In this document: positions 58,031-64,000 of the stretch, piece after piece
Layout: every line of letters starts with the position of its first letter
Position numbering within the stretch: position 1 is the first letter of the stretch
Assembly (NCBI GenBank): GCA_023213395.1
Contig: CM041465.1
Coordinates: 4,278,001-4,342,000, forward strand
DNA from: Cycas panzhihuaensis
Taxonomy: Eukaryota; Cycadophyta
Direction of reading: 5' to 3'
Length of the DNA stretch: 64,000 bases
Translations under genes and position numbers: made by a program
The notes under the pieces: model-generated
Databases searched by the model: none
Told to the model about the DNA's origin: nothing
Seen by the model: the letters and a program-made list of their open reading frames with translations, nothing else

Positions 58031-59500
58031 ACTATCTCCTCCCTTGATATGAGTTCAATGGTATAATCAACATCTTATTTGGGAGGCAACTCTAACAATT
58101 CATTTGGGAAGACATTCTTGAATTCCTACACTAATGTAAGATCTTTGAGTTTTGGTCCTTTTTGCATTCCTTCCTTGTCAATATGGATTGCATAAGATTG
58201 ACAACACTTCTTCAAATACCTCTTTACTTACATTGAAAAAATCTATTATATATTTATTAGAATCTTTCTCTCTTAGACAATCATAATTTCTTTATCATGA
58301 TCTAAGTATTTAACCAATTTATCATAACAATCAATTTTGGTATAGTGTTCCTCTAACCACTCCAAACCAATAACAATGTCATAATCACCTAATAATAGAA
58401 TTTGAAAAGTAACACTTGTAGACCATATCTCCTAATCTAAAGTATAGGAAGGTATGAATTAGGTTAGCTTTATTTAATTTTCATTTTCCATGTCTGCAAT
58501 CCATTTAGTCTAATGAAACTACATCTTAAGTTTCCACTTGTCTATATTCCTAGGGTGTAAGTAATTATGACTACTTTCTAAATCAATTAATACAATAAGA
58601 TCATGTCTAAATATCTTACTAACTGATTAAACCATAATAAATTATTAATATACTTGTCTCCCTTCAATATATTCCCTACTTCTTGGGATCCATTAGCTAC
58701 CATCAGTTATAGCTCTATATGGAGGGATACTCCTCTCATTCCTATCTTTTGTGAATAGTTCATAAAATAATGACCCTACTCATTACACATAAAGAACCTA
58801 ATTTTACCTAAGTGATTTGAAGCATGGAATTATAATAGATTAGGTCTTATGTTACCCTAGGGATTATTATAAGTCCTCTCTCCTTAGATAAATTTTGAAG
58901 GTCTAAAATTACCCCTTAATGACCTTACTTTCATTTGTTTCCTCCCTTCCTATCCATCTAACCTATCATGCAATCTTGACCATTAGTCTTCAGAGCACCT
59001 TGCTTTATAGATTACTTCCTTGAGGGTTTAAGTTTCAATATTTTGATCTCATTTTGGATGTTTTCATTTAGCTTGCTAATGAACTTGTGAGTTTTCACTT
59101 TCTTCTCTCTAATACATAGTGCATATTAGAGAAATTCCATAAAGTCTCTCTCAAAATCATTTATTGACCTCTTTCCCTACTTTAATTCATGGAAGGCCTT
59201 TATTTTTGTATTGTAGTACTACTTAGAAAGGTACTTTTTTTTTAAATACTTTACAAACTTAGTCTATCTTATGTCTCTTTCCCAAAACCCTTTAACTTCT
59301 TATGATGATTCCACCAGAAGGATGCATTTATTGTCAAATTATATATAATTACTCTTACCTTCTTGTTAGAGCTAAAGTCATTTAAGCCAAAGTATTTTTC
59401 AATATTAGGGAGTCAAGCTTTTGCTTCTCCTTCATTCTTAACTTCTCCATTGAAGGTAGGCAACTTTACTTTTCTCATTTTGAATTGTAGTATATTCCTA
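58031..59500 (-). pseudogene. Gypsy C gag and protease (broken)
   Basis: Gag from about 59482: KLPTFNGEVKNEGEAKA, then LPNIEKYFGLNDFSSNKKVR, INASFWWNHHKKLKGF, KAFHELK and VKTHKFISKLNENIQNEIKI. This is a typical plant gypsy Retrotrans_gag. A zinc knuckle near 58790 reads MCNE-stop-GHYFMNY (last Cys lost). The protease near 58610-58570 reads DLIVLIDLESSHNYL, so the DSG triad has become DLE. Stops throughout. Confidence 0.8.
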
Positions 59501-60418
59501 CCTTCTCATTCTCTTTGACTCAATCTTGAGGCTTTATTAGAAGATGTTATGCTAGTAGAATAACATTCTTCACTATAACCTTGAGTTCTTTTTCTAGCTC
59601 TTATACTTGAATGCTCATGAGTTGATAAGTCCCATGACCTGTTTCTTCTTTTATTACTTCTCATATGTTAAATCTATTTGGTCTTCTCTTACTCCATGGT
59701 CCTTTGAATATTGTGGAGCATCTTTTTGTGATTTCTCAAATTTTGCTTTATTATCCTCTTTATAGCTTTTCAATTGTTCTTGCAAGCTATGGAGTATCTT
59801 CACTAATTTCATTGATATATCATTTCACAGACCTCCTCTACACCTTAAAAACTTCTTTGTTTCTATTTCTTTAGTGTTAATGTCTTCTTATCCCTCTTGA
59901 ACTATTTGCATATAATCCCTCATTATCCCCATCCTCTATTCAAACTAAATGGTCTATTGTTTCCTATGTTTGCACTTAAATTTGGCAACCTGTGAAGCCT
60001 CGACTTGTAAATCCCTAATAGCAATCCTTTAATATTTCAATTCATAGAACCCTAACAATGATTTATTTTTGTTCCAACTCATAAAACCTTAGTAGTGACT
60101 TATGAATATTTTAACTTTTTAAATGCTAGTACCATCCTAACAACATTGCAATTTTAAAAATTCTAGAATCAATCTTTCAATGTCATAGCACATGCAACTC
60201 TTGAAACATTTCATCAATTGTTATAACTTATGGAACTTGCCAACAACATGTTAACATTCTAATTTACAAAGACTTAAAAACTCCTGGTCAATTTATTTAT
60301 TGGTATAAATATTTCAAATCTAATTTCCTTAATAAGTTTTGGTAGCTTTCAAACCCTATTACACTAATGAAGGTCTCTCTTTCTATAAGCCTTCAAACCT
60401 AGGCTCTAATACCACATC
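59501..60418 (-). other. Gypsy C leader and PBS
   Basis: Leader and possibly the gag N-terminus, without a convincing protein. The PBS complement cttcaaacctaggctctaat + acca at 60391-60414 matches the initiator-Met PBS with one or two changes. The 69-codon plus-strand frame at 59665-59874 is a shadow. Confidence 0.6.
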
Positions 60419-62020
60419 TATCACAACCCTTCTAAATCATACAATGCTTGTAATAAATGCCTCAATGGAACCCACCTAACTTGCCCAATAAGTCAAGCAC
60501 CAAGCTATCTAAAACTTAAATTTGTATAATCCTAATCAATCATGATAAGTTCAATGAAAACATTTACCCATTACATATAACAAAAGTGAACAAGGGTGCT
60601 CATACACTTATAACAAATTTCTTTTATCCATCGTAGTACAAGCAATAAAATATAAGATATCATATATTTGTATTCTATAATATAATAATATAAAACACAT
60701 ATATCAAGGGAAAGAATTAACTAGATTGTTATACAGGGATTCATCACCTAACCAACAACAATCTTAAGTAAGAAAGCTCCCCCATATGATATGAATTGTT
60801 GAAGTACTAGTGATTCACTCTTCACTCAATCTAAACTATCCCTTATATAAAAGTCTAGTCTATAATATAATTCTATAATTAATTATTATTGTAACCTTTA
60901 TAATCTCTACTATAATATCTTATACTTTCATATTTTTCTCATTCTTCAATCCAAATAAAAAAATACCATTCTACACATGGCTCACCATTGAAGCAATCTC
61001 ATTAAATTGTGTCATTATATAATCGCATGTCTCATACCATGCTATTAATCATAAACCATGATAACTAGTTCACTAAGGGCTTAACTCAACCCTCAAGCAC
61101 CAAAAATAATTAGAGCATAAGGGACTTAGCTTAACCCTCTCTCAACAATAATATCTAGAGCATAGAGGACTCGGGTCAACCCTATCTCAACTTATAAATT
61201 GAATATCCATAAGATAGTCTAGGGATATTGAGATCACTCACATGTATATGTCATTAACTAATCAAGTTTTTATATGATATGGTAGTATTCACCAAGATAA
61301 ATATAGAGATGACTCACTTAACTTTCATAGGAAATGAGGACTCACTCCACTCAAGTTCCTTATTAGCATTGATATTCAAAGCATAGGGGTCTCACTTAAC
61401 TCTATCTCAAATTTATCTAAATAATATCTTCTTTAAGTTTATTACCAAGCTATAACATCTCTTATGAATTGGATATTAAATAGTCACCAATTGAACAATA
61501 ACTCTTAATATAGTTATGGATAATTCACATGAACTTAGCCATTAGATTTACATACTTTTCATCTACTATGTCACCAAAAATCAAAATTAGAATACAATTT
61601 TAAGCCTTTTAAAATTTAAGTGGTTACTATCTTACTCCTTCATAGAACTTGCACTTTACACTTTATATGAAGAACTCTTATAATATTCCAAGGTTGAAGA
61701 AATCAAAGATAAAAAAGTATCTTCTTCTCTCACCTCTCCAAACTGTACTCCCTTCCATTCATGATTCAACTTTATCATTCATGCTATTATATCTAGTGGA
61801 AATTATGGACTTTTATGGATAGAATAATACACATTATGGCTACTAAAAATTGGCTCCCAATCATTACTATTACAATAATTATCAACTTCCCACTACTTCT
61901 ATATTCCAAGAATGTTTTCTCATAGGGAATTTTTGGGTGGTCTCTACCTATTAGTAAATCTAGATGACTTGAATCTAATATGTCCATTTGTATTCATATT
62001 TTTACAATATCTTAGGTAGT
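60419..62020 (-). repeat. Gypsy C LTR-like region (outer end not defined)
   Basis: Starts tatcacaaccc directly after the PBS, in place of the usual tgtcaca. The body is AT-rich. 61072-61410 contains four or more degenerate copies of a ~45-bp phrase (agagcatagggGactc..cttaaccctatctcaac). No second LTR is present to set the boundary; 62020 is a guess. The minus-strand frame 61793-61987 is not recognisable. Confidence 0.45.
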
Positions 62021-62896
62021 TGTTTTGGTGTTAAGGGTCCATCCACAAAGCTATGAGGTGCATTTCTTTATTTTTATGATTTTGGAATTAGATGATCAAT
62101 ACCCCCCATTTAGTTACTTATTCATGAGATTATGTGACTCTCTCTATAATAGGTCAGCCCCTATTACCATAGTAATATAAGAGAAAAGAGTAAGAATACC
62201 AAGAAATGGAGGTGAATGGAGTGGAGGGTGGAGATGGAAAGCACCAAATAAGAACCAAAAGGGCATTGAAGTAAACCTAATAAGATTATATTCATGAACA
62301 TATCAATATGTCTTACATAAGATGGGGGTGTCATATTTATAAGAGGATCACCCCATTATTCTATTATTCTACTTCTAAAATACTCAATCCCATATTTCCT
62401 TATCATTAACCTTTACTTAACCTATCCTCATATGGTAGAGGGCTATAACACTCTCCTTTGTGATTCCATTTATATTGCATTTGTGCAACTAGAGTCCATT
62501 TATTTATTTATTCACTAAATTATTAGGTGCTCTATTATCTAATCCCTCTATTCCTCTTTCTTCACATTTTTAGGATTGGACATTTAAAAGGCTCTACTCA
62601 CTTCTCCATTTATGAAGTTGGGAATACATTTCTTTATATCTCTTTATTTCATAATTTTGGAGTTGGTCAATCAAAGGTTTCCACTCACCTTCTTATTTAT
62701 GAAATTATGAAGAAGCTTATACTCAAAGAGATTTTAACTTTTAAAACCACCTAAAACCTTTATAACTTTATAACTTTTTACTCTGATGCTTATTTTTGCT
62801 GCTTCACTTATCATTAAAATGTTGAAGACCTATTCTTACACTTGATGAATTCTTTCCTTGTAACTTGTGTCCATTAATTGATCTTTTAGTATCTCT
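62021..62896. other. Intergenic DNA with a short degenerate tandem repeat
   Basis: An ~80-bp phrase (catttctttat..., ttttgga(g/a)tt(g)g, tcaat, ...actca.ctt..ttatttatgaaatta) occurs twice in tandem at about 62545-62710, and a third, diverged copy lies near 62067-62140. The 75-codon frame 62527-62754 spans the repeat and has no similarity. Otherwise no gene seen. Confidence 0.45.
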
Positions 62897-63237
62897 TGTT
62901 AGAATTAATACTATCTCATTATGAAAAGGTGTAATGTTATCTTATAATGTAATGGTAGTTTAGATTTATTATAATTATTATTAAAAGCTATTATTAAAAT
63001 TTCATTGAATAAGTCATTATCCATTTCAACTAATATGTATTCATCTCTCATATTATGCAAGAGAGAGAGGGAATAGTGATCCTAAAAGGTTGATGTAATA
63101 TACACTCTGATAATATAATTATACTATTCTAAGGTGGTTTTTCTTCCCCCAAAGGGGTTTTCCACCTATCTATATATTGTCTCCTCTAGTTAGTTGATTA
63201 TGCTGTGAGATATTATAATTATTCTCCATCTCCAACA
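62897..63237 (+). mobile_element. Copia 5' LTR with perfect initiator-Met PBS (element E)
   Basis: 341 bp from tgttagaattaatac to ctccatctccaaca, with a TATA-like ctatctatatattg near 63167. The PBS tggtatcagagcagg starts at 63238, an exact 12-base match. LTR length and ends are typical of Ty1/copia. The element continues rightward; after ~300 bp the sequence changes to the minus-strand eIF4A remnant, and no copia protein is seen before the window ends. Confidence 0.78.
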
Positions 63238-63250
63238 TGGTATCAGAGCA

Positions 63251-63540
63251 GGTTAATGAAGGATAGTAAAGAAGTAGTCCCAAGATCATTCTTCACTACA
63301 TGCAGGACTGAAATAATTAATCACAACATGGTAAGATCACCAAGGCTATAACCAAGAAGAGGGCTCTAAGTAGCTAGCAATGGTGTTTTCCTCCTCTATT
63401 AATTGACCCCATATCCTACTAGATAATAAATGCAAAGTACATCATTTAGGTTTAAATGACCATAGAGGTTCCCCCATCTATTTTTTCTTATTACCCTATC
63501 CCAATATTCAACAAGGAAGCTTCATCTTTATTTATTTGTT
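63251..63540 (+). other. Leader of copia element E
   Basis: Non-coding sequence after the PBS. An ATG at 63380 opens only a short frame with no similarity to copia gag. Confidence 0.4.
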
Positions 63541-63689
63541 TATTTAAATAACCATATCATTCAAATAAACAACCATGTTTCCCTTTCCCCATAGTAGACA
63601 TTTTAACCCATTGATAAGATTATGAATAGAACTTATGGCATCAATAACCAACTTATCCCATGTGAAATGGATGAAGGCATAAATGCCTT

Positions 63690-64000
63690 TGAGAAGATTT
63701 TCATATAAATGCATTGAATCAAAGGTCTTGTGGATTTTATCATAAGTGGCAAAAAGTTCCTCACCCTCAATAGAAAGTATTTCATTCATCTTGGTATCAT
63801 ATTAATGAGCATCATAGAAAGTATTTTATTGGCCTCATCCAACACAGATATCTTAATGTAATTAGGAGGAAGAGAGTGCATGAATAATATATCAAACACA
63901 CAACTAGGTGTCTCAACAATAATGTGAACCCCCCTCATGAGGATACATTGGTCTTCACACACACTTATCCCCCCAATACAAGCATGTACTTTAACTTGTA
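63690..64000 (-). pseudogene. EIF4A: eIF4A pseudogene with segments in permuted order
   Basis: Two parts of the DEAD-box translation-initiation helicase eIF4A lie on the minus strand. First (63990-63825): [16 protein letters not shown], then [16 protein letters not shown] and [15 protein letters not shown], that is the GG/TPGR region and the DEAD box, here DEAN. Directly after it (63815-63690): [17 protein letters not shown] and FDSMHLYENLLKGIYAF, which is the protein N-terminus and should precede the first part. The Q motif and motif I (GTGKT), normally between them, are absent. A stop precedes YDTKMN. It continues beyond the window edge. It is a rearranged, non-functional copy. Confidence 0.8.

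Noticed and set aside
61793-61987. 64-codon minus-strand frame as a small gene
   Set aside because: No start context, domain or homolog recognised; lies in the presumed LTR of gypsy C.
62527-62754. 75-codon plus-strand frame
   Set aside because: Spans a short tandem repeat and has no similarity; repeat units explain its internal similarity.

Overview
This window looks like nuclear DNA of a plant, almost certainly an intergenic part of a large, repeat-rich seed-plant genome. The evidence is a very AT-rich sequence packed with Ty3/gypsy chromovirus-type, Tat/Ogre-type and Ty1/copia LTR retrotransposons and plant L1-type LINEs that carry a zf-RVT finger and an RNase H. Several primer-binding sites match the plant initiator-Met tRNA (TGGTATCAGAGC). 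There are two host-gene pseudogenes, from PHAX and eIF4A. I cannot name the species. No intact single-copy host gene, rRNA, tRNA gene or CRISPR array is visible.

Layout. 1-3.5 kb: AT-rich DNA, a small CpG-richer island of degenerate repeats, and an intronless PHAX pseudogene. 3.5-4.1 kb: an old minus-strand copia LTR with a duplicated PBS junction. 4.06-5.27 kb: part of a Tat-type LTR. 4.71-15.55 kb: three tandem copies of a ~3.6-kb unit. Each unit holds the end of that Tat-type LTR, a decayed minus-strand gypsy gag with its leader, and two LTRs of the same gypsy family abutting head to head. The third unit supplies the 5' LTR of element 'A', a plus-strand gypsy that runs to 57.7 kb.

14.9-57.7 kb is a nested stack that can be resolved from target-site duplications (TSDs) and from reading frames that resume across the insertions. 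Gypsy A is split inside its integrase by copia 'A' (20403-56213, TSD ggtaa). Copia A holds copia 'B' in its RNase H (25850-31664, TSD ggata), and in its 3' LTR a 5'-truncated LINE (32205-34475, 18-bp TSD) and a ~12-kb Tat/Ogre-like element (34739-56048). The Tat element holds a second LINE in its left LTR (36124-38675, 16-bp TSD), a solo LTR (46596-47213) and a young chromovirus in its right LTR (49511-55514, TSD gagta, LTRs differing at about 2 of 381 positions). A further solo LTR of the same family as 46596-47213 sits in the 3' LTR of copia B. LTR divergence by eye (A most, copia A and Tat intermediate, chromovirus least) agrees with the nesting order.

57.7-62 kb: the gag/protease/reverse-transcriptase part of a second minus-strand gypsy ('C'), its PBS, and a long LTR-like region with short internal repeats. 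62.9-64 kb: a copia 5' LTR with a perfect PBS, then an eIF4A pseudogene whose segments are in the wrong order.

Nearly all coding sequence is broken by stops and frameshifts. The best preserved reading frame is the LINE at 36.1-38.5 kb, with one frameshift. The most unusual observations are the tandem triplication with a chimeric middle unit, the head-to-head LTR pair, a young but coding-dead chromovirus, an antisense accessory coding region and a dispersed ~25-bp motif inside the Tat element, and the permuted eIF4A pseudogene.
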